Assembly (NCBI RefSeq): GCF_004359215.1
Contig: NC_090615.1
Location: 4,261,507 to 4,311,278, forward strand
DNA length: 49,772 nucleotides
Reading direction: 5' to 3'
DNA from: Bremia lactucae
Lineage: Eukaryota; Oomycota; Peronosporomycetes; Peronosporales; Peronosporaceae
Below the pieces are notes generated by a model. It was not told where the DNA came from and made no database searches. It was given only the letters and a program-made list of their open reading frames with translations. The translations under genes and the position numbers were made by a program. Below, piece after piece: positions 20,501-31,046 of the stretch (within the stretch, counting starts at the first letter, position 1; every line of letters starts with the position of its first letter).

Positions 20501-20543
20501 AACAAGTGGCAGGCATCTTTATGAATCAATGCTGTCAGCTGAT

Positions 20544-20837
20544 TCATGGCTCATATTTTCTGAGCCAAGGTAAACCTAGGATGACGTCAAATTTGTCACA
20601 TAAATCCAGTACGATGAAATCATCATTATACTGTAAATCTTTTAATGTGTAGTGAAATCTTACTACGCGTTTCATCACTGTTATCGATGCGCCTGTCGCT
20701 AGACGCACCGTCATCCTCGTTGGAGGGATGTCGCGCTCAAAATATTTAAGTCTACGACCCTCTAGCGACTGGCGACGAATAAAGTTATTCGACGCCCCAC
20801 AGTCCAATAGGGCTCTAGTTGACAAATCATTTATCAC
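20544..20837 (-). CDS. Retropepsin-like protease domain of element B
   Basis: 97 codons are open without stops. Active site ALLDCGASNNFIRRQ (residues about 8-22), flap-side SLEGRRLKYFERDIPPTRMT, VRLATGAS, and C-terminal LCDKFDVILGLPWLRKYEP. This is the normal retropepsin order, with Asp-Cys-Gly-Ala at the catalytic loop. It is part of a gag-pol polyprotein in intact relatives and cleaves it. The domain looks intact although its neighbours are broken, so the element as a whole is still dead. Confidence 0.8.
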   Translation of the reverse strand: MINDLSTRALLDCGASNNFIRRQSLEGRRLKYFERDIPPTRMTVRLATGASITVMKRVVRFHYTLKDLQYNDDFIVLDLCDKFDVILGLPWLRKYEP

Positions 20838-20952
20838 TTAAAACTTCAAGGTGATGCGGAATTCCTCACCGCTAGGTGCAGAGACACATAATGACTGTGT
20901 GTCCGGAGCAACTTTCGTCAAGAGATTTGCAAATTCTCTGAAGGGTGCTGGA

Positions 20953-22085
20953 TCAGTAGGGCGTTGCATCCCTACTGACCCGTCCGTTTTCTGGCGGTCC
21001 GCCTCGCTGATGCGATTTCACAACAACGTCGGACCCGCGACCGTTGCCCTTTTTGGGATTCGGTCCATAATTACGCTCAGTACCTCTTGGTACTGGGCTT
21101 GGGGTACTACACTCACGAGCGTAGTGTCCTAATTTTTGGCAGCGATGGCATTTCTGCAATCGCTTATTGCTCGAAAAGCGAGGTCTCTCGCTTTCGACGT
21201 AAGAAAGGTCCATGGGTTTTGGACCTCCTAACTCGTGTCGTCTTGGAGGAAGATATGATGACGAACTAGCTTGAGCCTGTCTCAAACTAAAGTCCGCCTG
21301 TTCCGCAACGGATACTGCTTCTTCAAGCGTATCCAGCTCCAAGCGGAACAGGTGGGTCTTTACGGGACCATCCGTAAGACCTTGCATGAACACCGTAATC
21401 AACGTGTGTTCATGGACTGAGTTATTGGTAATGCAACTCGCTAAGAGTCGTATGTGCTGGGCATATGCGTGCACATCACGCTTGCCTTGCTTAAGTTTCA
21501 GAAGCTCTGATCGAGCTCTGAACTCAGCCCTTGGTGGTTCAAACGTCTGTTTGTGCCGGGCTTTGAAAGCCTCTAGCGACCCAAAGACATATGGGTCGCG
21601 CGACTTAAGGTCTAATGCCCAAGTTTTGGCACGACCTGCAAAATTTAATTGAGCAAATGCGACTTGCATTTGCTCGTCGACGATGCGACGAGCCCTTATG
21701 GCATCGTCCAACTCGACAAACCCATCTTAAGACGGAGTTTTCTTCGACTCTCCTATACTTAGACAGGAGGACGCGTGTGCGTCATCCCAGGTACAGGGTT
21801 CTACACCTGTTGTAACCTCAACAGTTCTGCCAGTTGAAAACCTTGCTGATTAAGCAAGGCTATCTTCTCCTTCTCCTTCGCCTCGTCAAGTTCATGAATG
21901 TTGTATGAACTTGGCGATGGCTGAATCGAGGGCATCTCCGTCCAAACCGGACAGCATGGGCAAGATAGCATCATTCTCTACAGACAACTCATTCGTTCGA
22001 CCGCACTCCTTCCTATGTCACTTAGAAAGGAGTAGCTATCACGCGAAACATGATACGTATTTCCATTATCATCTAACAAGTCCAT
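20953..22085 (-). pseudogene. Gag of element B
   Basis: The start MDLLDDNGNTYHVSRDSYSF at 22085 is followed by a stop and shifts. From 21711 the frame is open for 252 codons: capsid-like FAGRAKTWALDLKSRDPYVF, KARHKQTFEPPRAEFRARSE, HAYAQHIRLLASCI, MQGLTDGP, then PKPMDLSYVES and the zinc knuckle CHRCQKLGHYAREC (C-x2-C-x4-H-x4-C, about residue 190), which binds RNA. The N-terminal third is broken, so no full protein can be made. Confidence 0.8.
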
Positions 22086-22112
22086 GTTAGATGATGGAAC
22101 TGTGGTCCTTGG

Positions 22113-22133
22113 ACGGACTACGAAGTGCTACCA
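22113..22133 (-). promoter_or_regulatory. Primer-binding site of element B
   Basis: The minus strand reads TGGTAGCACTTCGTAGTCC after LTR end CCCCGTTACA and two bases. It is the cleanest copy of the shared site. Confidence 0.7.
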
Positions 22134-22135
22134 GG

Positions 22136-22582
22136 TGTAACGGGGCACTGCCAACTTGTACTGCTTGACTTGTACTGCTTCAGTACAAGTCCACTTCGCA
22201 CTGCCTCACTTCACTTCACGTACACTGGTACGTGCAGAGGAAGACTCTCTTAAAACACTTGCTTTAAAGAGGGTTAAAAGTAAACTGTCTTTAATATAAT
22301 ATAATTAAATTAAATTTTTATGTTTCTATCTATTTCATACTAACTTAATTATAAACTAATACAAAACATGTAATAAAGTCTTATATGTATTTATCTTTGC
22401 GCGCGTCCAGCGCTGACTAAACCGCAGAGAAAGTAGATATAATGGTCTATATATACCAATGGATAAGATTTTAAATCATTATCATATAAATTAATGTTCT
22501 CTAAATATTATCTACCTTTTAGATAATATATTAATTAACAACCTTTAAGTGTTAATTTCATGAAATGATACACCTCGTTTCA
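22136..22582 (-). repeat. LTR-I, 5' LTR of element B
   Basis: The reverse complement aligns with 1181-1629 and 5419-5862, including ATTATCTAAAAGG-type and GTGTTAA blocks. The LTR start end is decayed (CACCTCGTTTCA). Confidence 0.8.
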
Positions 22583-22587
22583 CCTCG

Positions 22588-23002
22588 TGTATGTGATGCA
22601 CATAGGTGCATTCACATTAGGAGGGACGACGCCCAGGGTCATCCGTGATTACAGCTAGCGTCATCCGTTACGCGAGGTATCTAGAAGTATACGCTCGCAA
22701 TACATATTAGTGTTATCTACAGAGATGACAATTTTGATTGTTAAAATAGGTATTTATTTTTAATGCGATTAAATATAAATCAGTCTGAAAACTACTTTCT
22801 AATTAGTAAGTGCGCACGAGGAGCCGGATTACCGCCCCGTGACGACTCTTAATCTAAGTACTTAGTGTGTTGTGTGAGGTCGCTAACGCGCCCACCACAA
22901 CTACCTCACTGCACGCAAGAGAAGCAGGTTAAACCGCTTTCGCGCTGTGCTAGGGTGTGCGTCTAAGTAGAGCGTGGCCGCATTACGACGTTCCCACCCA
23001 CA
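22588..23002 (+). repeat. LTR-III, 5' LTR of element F
   Basis: TGTATGTGATGCACATAGG through GTGCTAGGGTGTG and CATTACGACG to CCCACA. It matches 29622-30016 with roughly one change per ten bases by eye and a small insertion near 22640. Confidence 0.85.
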
Positions 23003-23004
23003 CT

Positions 23005-23023
23005 TGGTAGCGCTTGTAATCCT
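23005..23023 (+). promoter_or_regulatory. Primer-binding site of element F
   Basis: TGGTAGCGCTTGTAATCC follows the LTR by two bases; a variant of the shared site. Confidence 0.65.
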
Positions 23024-23058
23024 TTACACGACCCGCATCTCTGCGTGTGTACGTGAGG

Positions 23059-24030
23059 ATGAACCCCAACATCGATTGGGCTCTCTTCACCCACCTCTCC
23101 GAACATCATCGGGATGTGGCAGGGAATGTGGCGCAGGGACTTGGTGAACAAGCCCTGGCCAGGCACTTGGGCAGTCCTCCTGAGCAACATGTTGCTCAGT
23201 TGGAGCAGATTGAGGCGTTCGTGCTCAGACACACGATTGTCCACTGGCTGTTAGCCGTGGAGCAATGCGGTGTCGCGCAGCCCATCGAGGACGACAGCCA
23301 AATGGTGTCGAACGCCATGTCGCACCTGCGCGGTGAGGCCTCAGAGTGGGCTTACTCGGCGCTTTTGGCGGACGTCAAGGCGTTCCCTTCATGAGCAACC
23401 TTCGAGGAGAAGATTCGCGCCCCGTACCAGCCGCCGAACAACAAAGTGTTGCTTCAGGCGCGCTTCTTTGGAGCGCGACAGGCGAAGCGATCTCTGCAAG
23501 AGTACGTGCAAGAGATGCGCTCGCTGTCGGCGTTTATTAGCGTAGGTCCAATTCCAGAGCACATTAAGGTGCCCACATTTATGAACGGACTACGGCATGG
23601 CCCATCACGACAGGCTCTTTTCAAAAAGGTGCCGTCGACGATGAAAGCGGCAACTCAAATTGCCTTAGCTGAGCAGCAATCCTACAACAGTGCCTGGGTG
23701 ACAGCGGTATAATGGTATAAACCGTCGGCCGAGAGGCCAGATGCCACTTCCGTGGAGTTGGGCAATGCAGACGTTGTCTGTTTTAAATGCGGCAAGCGCG
23801 GCCATATGATGGCTCGCTGCTATGCCAGTGTCCCTGCTGGGGCGAAGACGCCCAGCAAGAGGACTCCCTTCCCAAACGGCGATGGCAAGAACCAGCGTGC
23901 GATACGCATGAGTCCTGCATCGACCAATGAGGGGCCGGGAAATGCAGGAGCGCAGCAGGGGCGGGATGTTTTACTGACGCGGACTCTGAAGCTACCCCTA
24001 AGTTCAGAGGTTTTAAAAAAAAATGGGTAG
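23059..24030 (+). pseudogene. Gag of element F (two in-frame stops)
   Basis: One frame runs the whole way from ATG 23059, interrupted only by TGA at 23392 and TAA at 23710. MNPNIDWALFTHLSEHHRDV opens it; the capsid-like part has AMSHLRGEASEWAYSAL, LLQARFFGARQAKRSLQEYV and MNGLRHGPSRQALF. The knuckle is CFKCGKRGHMMARC (C-x2-C-x4-H-x4-C, near 23780-23820). It differs much from gag of B and C, so F is a separate family. Two point stops are enough to inactivate it. Confidence 0.85.
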
Positions 24031-24071
24031 CATAGTCCCGTGAGGTCTCGAAATTTCGGACCACAACCCTG

Positions 24072-24392
24072 ATGGTCTATAGCGCTCATGTAAGAGGCTA
24101 TGACCAGGTGATGACCCTCCTAAGAAATTCGGGCGCATCACAAAATATTGTGAAACTCGCGGCTCTAAGAAAGAGACCGGCGATGTTTGAGTCGCTATAC
24201 CAGGATGGCAAGCGAGAAGAGGCGGCCGTTCGTTTAGCGAACGGCGTGCTCGTTAAGGCTGAAGGAGTTCAGGTAGAACTCGCCTTCAGCTTAAGTGACT
24301 TCTCTTGTAAAGAGAAGCTCACAGTTCTAGGAATGGAGAGTCCGTATGACCTCATCCTAGGCATGCCATGGCAAAGTACCAAGAATGGATAG
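24072..24392 (+). pseudogene. Protease domain of element F with mutated active site
   Basis: Open for 107 codons, but the catalytic triplet reads LLRNSGAS where relatives have D-S-G-A: the aspartate is Asn (about 24120-24140). The second half is normal, with RLANGVLVKAEGVQVELAFS and PYDLILGMPW. Losing the Asp abolishes retropepsin activity. The domain lies in a different frame from gag. Confidence 0.75.
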
Positions 24393-24743
24393 ACTGGCGT
24401 ATACGAACAGTTCCGAACTTTACGCAGGACACCGGAAAGGATGTGCTCCTGCGAGGGGCGTATACAACTGATGTCGTGTCAAACATAGTTGAGGGTGCGT
24501 TGACGAGATGTCAAAAGTCACCAATTCCTACCCAACTCGTGGGGGACTAGGGTAGCGAGAAGGGCAATGACAAGTAGTCATGTATCCCATAGTCAAGCAC
24601 AGAGCCGAGAGCCTGTGGCAGTAGACGGCGAGCTGACAGGAAGTCGAGCGTCGCATTAAACGGCACAGTGCCTAGAGCCTGGTGCAGTTGGAAGGGGTGC
24701 ATTAGCCAGGAGAGCAACGGCACCCGCTTCCCAGTCACAGGTC
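24393..24743 (+). pseudogene. Decayed linker between protease and RT of element F
   Basis: Open readings such as ERRAYTTDVVSNIV occur in short pieces. No domain is recognised. Confidence 0.35.
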
Positions 24744-26398
24744 GTGATGACTCGAAGAACGAGTACCCGACGGATTAGGACGATCAAAGGCACGTCTAAA
24801 CGATTGCCGTTTCGATCAGTTCCTATTAACAAGGACGGGCCTTCGAACGAGGTGTTCGAGGCCGTCAAAGACGAAATTGCGAAGGCATCCTCAATTGAGG
24901 TGCTCCGGCAAGTCTTCAAGTCTGCCGAGGAGATAGTGAACCTCTCGAAGATGTCGTGGGATCTGTTCCTTGCCGAATTAAGGGAAGGAAAGATCCACGA
25001 AATAGTCACACCAGTTCCAGAAGAGAACTTGGTGGACTGCTGCTCGTCGTCCACAATGGACGAGAGCGTCCTAGGAACGGACAAAAAGAAGCCGTTCGCT
25101 GCTCAAGGCTGGGATGCCTTGAGAGACAGTCCGTTCTTTGAGGTACTGTGGAAACATCGTGATGTGTTCCCAGAAGAAGTGCCGAGCCGCCTATCAGCAG
25201 ATAGGGACATCGGGCACGAAATAGACCTCGAACCTGGCACCAAGTATTGTGTGACCAGGCAATGGCCGTTGCCGAAAGAACAAATCGATTATATCGACGA
25301 GTTCTCCAACAATCGTGTCAAGGCGGGACATGTCCGTGAGAGCAAGTTGCCTCACTGCAGTCCGACCTTTTGTGTGTGTAAAGCTACAGGTGGATGGCGC
25401 GTGGCTCATGCTTACAATAAGCTGAACACGTTGACCATACCGCCTCCAACGCCAAACCCGCGCAAATATGTTTTGTTGAACTCCATGGGAAAGTCAACTA
25501 TCTTTTCCGCGTTGGATTTGAAGGATTGCTACTATCACGTACTCATGAAAGAGTCCGATGTAGCCAAAACAGCTGTAAGCACCTCAAGCAGTGTGCCTTG
25601 GGAGTGGCTTGTGATGCCCCAGGGCTTGAAAAACACACTAGCGACATTCATCCGAATGGTGGCTCACGTGATGCGTCAGCATCGTGCCTACGCACCCCAT
25701 TACTTTGACGATGTATTCGTGCATAGTAGGGTCGAGGACGGGCTGAGCGCGATGTGTTCCCAGAAGAAGTGCCGAGCCGCCTATCAGCAGATAGGGACAT
25801 CGGGCACGAAATAGACCTCGAACCTGGCACCAAGTATTGTGTGACCAGGCAATGGCCGTTGCCGAAAGAACAAATCGATTATATCGACGAGTTCTCCAAC
25901 AATCGTGTCAAGGCGGGACATGTCCGTGAGAGCAAGTTGCCTCACTGCAGTCCGACCTTTTGTGTGTGTAAAGCTACAGGTGGATGGCGCGTGGCTCATG
26001 CTTACAATAAGCTGAACACGTTGACCATACCGCCTCCAACGCCAAACCCGCGCAAATATGTTTTGTTGAACTCCATGGGAAAGTCAACTATCTTTTCCGC
26101 GTTGGATTTGAAGGATTGCTACTATCACGTACTCATGAAAGAGTCCGATGTAGCCAAAACAGCTGTAAGCACCTCAAGCAGTGTGCCTTGGGAGTGGCTT
26201 GTGATGCCCCAGGGCTTGAAAAACACACTAGCGACATTCATCCGAATGGTGGCTCACGTGATGCGTCAGCATCGTGCCTACGCACCCCATTACTTTGACG
26301 ATGTATTCGTGCATAGTAGGGTCGAGGACGGGCTGAGCGCAATAGAGTCGCACAAGCGTCATTTAGACGCTGTGTTGCAGACTTTGGGTGACTTCTAA
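24744..26398 (+). pseudogene. Reverse transcriptase of element F with internal 590-bp duplication
   Basis: From 24744 the frame is open for 356 codons: SSSTMDESVL linker, DVFPEEVPSRLSADRDIGHE, KYCVTRQWPLPKEQ, AGHVRES, FCVCKATGGWRVAHAYNKLN, STIFSALDLKDCYYHVLM, WEWLVMPQGLKNTLATF and YFDD at 25701-25712. It then runs into a second exact copy of 25161-25750, whose 590-bp length shifts the frame and gives a stop at 25814. The second copy (25754-26398) is open again, repeats the same blocks with YFDD at 26291-26302 and goes on to HKRHLDAVLQTLGDF. Apart from the duplication the RT is well preserved. Confidence 0.88.
25161..26340. repeat. Exact tandem duplication, 2 x 590 bp
   Basis: 25161-25750 and 25751-26340 show no difference by eye. 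The junction reads CTGAGCGC|GATGTGTTCC, while the true continuation after the second copy is CTGAGCGC|AATAGAG. Confidence 0.93.
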
Positions 26399-27277
26399 TT
26401 GTACGTCAACTTGCAAAGGTGCGTCATTGGGGTCCCTGAGATACCTGTGCTGGGCTGCATCGTAGGTACACTTGGTGTACGAGCAGACCCAGACAAGGTA
26501 AAATCGGTAAAGGAATGGCTAGTTCCATGACATGTGAAGGATTTGCGCCAATTCCTAGGGCTCGCTAATTACTTGCATAAATATAGCAAGAATTATGCTG
26601 AGCGAACTTAACCATTATCTGACCTCCTTAAAAAGGACGCAGAATGGGTTTGGTTTAAAGAACAAGATGATGCGTTCTTAAGGTGAAGCAATCTCTTGTA
26701 GAGGCACCGGTCTTGGCGTTGCCAGACGCGGATAAGCCCTTTAGCGTCGTCTGCGATGCAAGCAATTTGCAAGCGGCAGCGCGCTCATGCAGAAGAAATA
26801 CGACGGCGTTGACCGTGTCATCTCTTATCAGACCCGGCTTCTAAAAGCCACGGAACTGAATTACGCTCTGCATGACAAGGAGCTAATTCCAATAAAGTAT
26901 GCTCTTGTTGAGTTTCGAGTGCGCGTAAAATGGACATCAAGCCATTTGTGAGTTTAAACGGAGTACGCATCATTGCGGACCGCAATAAATTCACTGCACG
27001 TACGCCTAGAATGACAAGATGGCTTACATTTTTCTCTGAATTTAATTTCAAAGTTAAGTACAAGCCGGGTAAGCCGAAGTCTTGGCTGACGCGTTATCGC
27101 AAACCAGACTTCGAGGCAAGACACCAGGAAAATGTGAATCGTGCTAAGGCGCAATTTGAGTCGTCAACGTTGGTAGCCATGAAGGTCTACCAAGTGACGA
27201 GGTCGTTGGCCTCCGAAATAAAGGAGAGCTACAGTCAGAAAGAATATTATCGTTTTCTGTTGGATCACTTTGGTTGA
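26399..27277 (+). pseudogene. RNase H and linker of element F
   Basis: RT thumb remnants (RCVIGVPEIPVLGCIVGT, ADPDKVKSVKEWLVP, LRQFLGLANYLHKYSKNYAE) lead to a decayed RNase H. From 26930 the frame is open: TARTPRMTRWLTFFSEFNFK and KVKYKPGKPKSWLTRY, then RAKAQFESSTLVAMKVYQVT. Stops and at least four shifts lie between 26400 and 26930. Element D has the same linker in better shape (48640-49111, minus). Confidence 0.7.
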
Positions 27278-27976
27278 CGTAAAGTAACCCTTCGGTCGCA
27301 CCTGAAAGCTAAGCTAAATCGCTTTGGCTACAATGATGGCATGTTATGGCATCAGCTGTCACCTTGTGATCCCTTGAGAATCTATGTGCCTCATGACATA
27401 GATCTCAAGCTGATGGTCCTTCACGAGCTCCATGATGCGCCATCTAATGGGCATCTGGGCCGTGAAAGGACATTCTTACGAGTGTCAGAGGAATTTTGGT
27501 GGCCATATCTATATCGACGGAGGGCCAACTATATTCGCTCTTGCGAACAGTGTCAGCGCATTAAGCCTGCACCGTCCAGCAGTGCGCCACTGAAGCCGCT
27601 ACCAATTCCAACGGATTGTTGGAAGTCAGTAAGTCTGGACTTCATGTTTAGCATGCCGCCCGATCATAAGGGTCGGACGGGGCTCGTCGTCTTTGTAGAC
27701 AGACTGCGCAAAATGGTGCATTTAGCACCATGTAAAACATCGATCATGGGCAAGGAGGCAGCTCTCTTGTTCCTGGATCAGGTATACCGACTGCACGGAA
27801 TGCTCGAGTCCATTGTATCGGACCGGAATCCACGTGATACGTCTGGTTTCTGGCGACATGTGTCCGAGCTGCTAGGAAGCAAGCTCCACATGTCGACCGC
27901 AGATCATCCCCAGACCGATGGCCAAACAGAACGTGCCAATCGGGGGGCGTGGCAGATGTCTTACGAGGAGTCGTAG
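27278..27976 (+). pseudogene. Integrase of element F, truncated before the catalytic Glu
   Basis: Open from 27341 for 211 codons: HDAPSNGHLGRERT plus SCEQCQ make the HHCC zinc domain; the first catalytic Asp is in SLDFMFSMPP, the second in SIVSDRNPR, then HMSTADHPQTDGQTERANRG. Where other elements continue to the Glu helix, this one switches to unrelated AWQMSYEES and a stop. The E of the DDE triad, the C-terminal domain and the chromodomain are missing. Confidence 0.85.
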
Positions 27977-28029
27977 TATCTTGACTCCAATTACGTTAAG
28001 AATGCTAAAGAAATTATTGCGCATCACCA

Positions 28030-29139
28030 GCAAAAAGGTGATCCTAAAGATCACGACGATGAGGAGACTCGCTTACCTGCTTACATCAGCCAAGCGCAAT
28101 ATGTTGCGTGCTGCTCTCTACAAAGTCTTATTTGCCGATGATGGGCACCTAATTCGTTGGTCGAAACTGACCAGTGATAATCTCACAATTCCGTTGCTCG
28201 TCCCATCAAGGGTTTAAAGCTTTAATATGGACGAATACACGAGCTTCATCGATACCTTATTCCGACATCGTTGGTACTGTGGCAAACTTTCTAGGGAGTT
28301 AAAGTCCTTGTTTTAAGCCGGAGAACCTCTCCTGTAAAATGTACAGAAAGTCGGCCGCCTGGCTTGGCAAAACTTATTGCGTTGAGCGGCCTGATTAAAA
28401 AGAGGTATGTCATCGGTGCCCGCGTCAAGCTGCACCGTTTGCCGAGAGATGCAGGATTACCTTGCCTCACGTGGCAATATCCACTTTCCTGCTGTGTCGA
28501 AAACGTAGTTTATGTACCTAATGATGTGTAGTCTCTAAAAGAGCCCTTTAGAGGGGCGCGTCTCCCGTGAAACGCGTTGAGGGATTGATAATCTGCAACC
28601 CCTTTACGGGCGTGACAAGCGCTTCTTCCGATAGTCCTTTCGAGCCATTGCATGAGTCTTGTCATACTGATCGACGAGACCTGGAAAGTCAATTTTTATA
28701 TGGAAGCGAGGCTCCCAACCACCATTCGAGGGTGATTGCCCACACCAGCGAAAAAGACAACTCGTTCGATCTCCTCTCACCTCGTGGTGATTCAAGAAGC
28801 GCTTCAAGAGTAAGCGCTTCTCACAGCTCGAGGCCGTCTATGGATGGGGAGGAGGATAAACTAGGTCCGTCGTATTCGTCGGACCCGCATATTGGGCGAA
28901 ATTTTTCCAATCGCGTCCTTCACGAGTTACGGGAGGATGCGGAACAGAATCGTGTCGCTCATCACGACTTGATGTCGACGGATCAATGTATTTGCGCTGA
29001 TCGGTCGGATAATCTCGCGGAACTTGCGATCGCCCAATTGGGGAACGAGCTAGCAAGTCATGCCCTTCGCAACGAGCTGGTGGCCGCTCGTCAAGAGATT
29101 GCTTCCTTGACGGGTCGGATGCAACATCTATCGGAATAA
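28030..29139 (+). pseudogene. Accessory ORF copy, on the same strand as element F pol
   Basis: Peptides in the accessory order: FADDGHLIRWSKLTSDN, YTSFIDTLFRHRWYCGKLSR, NVQKVGRLAWQNLL, CLTW and SCC (28060-28490), then an open frame 28567-29139 with NSFDLLSPRGDSRSASRVSA, RPSMDGEED and the coiled-coil NELVAARQEIASLTGRMQHL. The chromodomain remnant (FLNHHEVRGDRTSCLFRWCG and FPGLVDQYDKTH) reads on the minus strand opposite 28604-28807. The segment is therefore inverted relative to F pol and came from another element. It matches the minus-strand ORF of element C throughout. Confidence 0.65.
28604..28807 (-). pseudogene. Chromodomain fragment antisense to the accessory ORF
   Basis: MKRFLNHHEVRGDRTSCLFR, WEPRF, DFPGLVDQYDKTH: a chromodomain with the aromatic and WEP positions kept. 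It shows which strand carried pol in the donor element. Confidence 0.65.
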
Positions 29140-29484
29140 GATGTAGCAGCAGAGCTTCTGGACCTCGCTGAAATCGTCACCTAACTCGTAAACGGTTTTC
29201 GAACGCTTTTATTTTGAAAATCACGGCGCGGTGGTTACAGCAGAAGCAATAACTATTCAAGATCGAGAGGTGTAAGGCGCAAGGGATGCACGATGGGCGG
29301 ATAAGTTCACAGAAAAGAGAGGTGAAGAATAACATGCATAAGATATTGACTTTGTCATTTGCTTCACTTTACCCAAGCAGCTTCTACGCCATGTTCAGCG
29401 CTAAAAGGTTATGAGCCCAGCGCTGATGGACCAAGCTGCTCAGGATCAAGCGCCAACCTCAACCCAAGTCGATGTCGACAGGAT
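29140..29484 (+). repeat. Repeat R-V, possibly C-terminal part of an accessory gene
   Basis: It matches 34225-34520 (shared ATCACGGCGC, GCAGAAGCA, GTTCACAGAAAAGAGAGG-like and TTTGCTTCACT blocks). Decayed readings are AAELLDLAEIVT, RGVRRKGCTMGG and, last, ALMDQAAQDQAPTSTQVDVD with a stop that overlaps the next LTR start. Confidence 0.5.
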
Positions 29485-29486
29485 GT

Positions 29487-29612
29487 AACGGGCTGAAGTT
29501 GCCATAATGTTACACAGTCCCCGTTAAGTACACTTGGTGTACTTAAGGGGATGGTCAATTACTAAATAATAGTAATTAGACCCAACACTCGGGTGTGGTG
29601 CACATTTGTGAC
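29487..29612 (-). repeat. Repeat R-IV, minus copy
   Basis: TGTAACGGGCTGAAGTTGCC to CACTCGGGTGTGGTGCACA is the reverse complement of 5873-5995. The TGTAACGGG end resembles LTR termini of the other families. Confidence 0.65.
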
Positions 29613-29621
29613 CAAGCCTTG

Positions 29622-30016
29622 TGTATGTGATGCACATGGGTGCATTCACATTAGGAGGGATGACGCCCAGCGTCATCCTTTACGCGAGGTATCTAGAAAG
29701 ATGCGCTCGCAATACATATTAAATGTTATCTATAGAGATAACATTTTAATTGGTATAAATAGGTATTTGTATTTGATTCTATTAAATAAAAATCAGTCTG
29801 AAAACTACTTCCTACTTGGTAAGTGCGCACGAGGAGCCGCATTACCGCTCCCGTGATGACACTTAATCAAAGTACTAAGTGTGTTGGGTGAGGTCGCTTG
29901 CGCGCCCACCACAACTACCTCACTGCACTCAAGAGAAGCAGGTTTAACCGCTTCCTCGCTGTGCTAGGGTGTGTGTCTAAGTAGAGCGTGGCCGCATTAC
30001 GACGTGCCCGCCTACA
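29622..30016 (+). repeat. LTR-III, 3' LTR of element F
   Basis: 395 bp, the same ends as 22588-23002. It contains a TATA-like TATAAATAG at about 29754. No polypurine tract directly precedes it; R-IV lies there instead. Confidence 0.85.
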
Positions 30017-30059
30017 CAGGACCAGTACATAGTCTAGTGACGGACGAAGGCTGGTCAGG

Positions 30060-31046
30060 CTGCTTAAACTGATAACGGATTTAAAGGGAGACATGGGAGC
30101 TCGGCTGAATAGGCTGGACGCTCGACGAGTCGAAGATGATCAAGGTTCGGTTGTGTCCGCCGGTAGCAGCACCTTTCGCTCGTATGCGGAGACGCGCACG
30201 GGATTCGGCCAAATATGACGATGGCTTTGCTCGAAGACGAAGTCTGCCCAGCGCGACATAATGCAGAAGGTCCATGGCAGCAATGACTGAATAAAGGGGG
30301 AGTCGATACAGGGTCACTCTTCAGGGTGATCTGCAGAAACCTCTGCGGTGCAAAATACGTTGGCTAATGAACCGAACTGAGCCGACTTTCTTGGCGGAAA
30401 TGAAGCTCGCGATAGAGAATTTTGAGGGCAAGAAGGTATACCTGGGACTCGGTGTGAAATTCGTTTCTTTGGGAAAGCGATTCCTCCGCCGAGTTTAGTT
30501 CGCAGATGAACTTAGCTGGTGCATGTAGACCGAGGACATCAAGTTGAATGTGCTTGGTCGGTGCTTGACTGACAAGGCTGGTCAACATCTTCACATTCAA
30601 GTGGATACATGGTACACCGAGGATCCAAAAGTATGGCACTTGATGGACCGGATGAACCTAAAGTTTGGATCCAGGATCTCGAAGTGTGTTAACGACGGTT
30701 AGCGACGCAGTCGGCATCGCACAAACCAAGCGCTTGGATATATTGCCAAGTATGCGTGCTCGGCAACCAACGTTTTAGGCGTTAATCTCGCCCGATATAA
30801 ATCTCATCGAGATGATACTTGAGGAAAGCTGAAGAATTGATGAATTTGGCGGAGCTAAACAACCCGGCTATTCGCCTTGTATCTAAGTCAACAGTTGCCT
30901 TTGTTAAGGGGATTGAAGGCGGACATCGCCGAAACGAGGAAGAGCGCAGAGACAAGAGGACTGAAGCCTACTTCAAGTGTGGCAAACCAAAGAAGGCTAC
31001 TACAAGCAAGACTGTGCCAGTGAAGCTAAAATTTAAATTACGCTAG
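30060..31046 (+). pseudogene. Gag-like region of Copia element E
   Basis: Readings LIRLLKLITDLKGDMGARLN-like (30060-30120), TEDIKLNVLGRCLTDKAGQH, DRMNLKFGSRIS and the frame 30819-31046 with a degraded knuckle (YFKCGKPKKATTSKT). Assignment rests on position before the Copia protease. Multiple stops. Confidence 0.5.

Larger units (their letters stand above)
18185..22582 (-). mobile_element. Gypsy element B, minus strand, 3' half missing
   Basis: Reading leftwards from 22582: LTR-I, primer site, gag, protease, linker, RT and RNase H, then a sharp end at 18185 in the RNase H-integrase spacer, right against element C's LTR. Integrase, chromodomain and 3' LTR are absent. It has some of the best-preserved gag and protease in the window. 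Confidence 0.85.
22588..30016 (+). mobile_element. Gypsy element F with LTR-III ends
   Basis: 7.4 kb with 415- and 395-bp LTRs of a third family. Gag, protease, RT (duplicated), RNase H and integrase are in order, then an unrelated-orientation accessory segment. No target duplication is evident at the outer ends. It is closer in RT to element D than to A-C. Confidence 0.8.

Noticed and set aside
23783..24089. Minus-strand frames over the gag knuckle of element F
   Set aside because: Opposite strand of a recognisable CCHC gag.
30364..30639. 91-codon minus-strand frame in Copia element E
   Set aside because: The plus strand is more consistent with Copia gag; no independent support.
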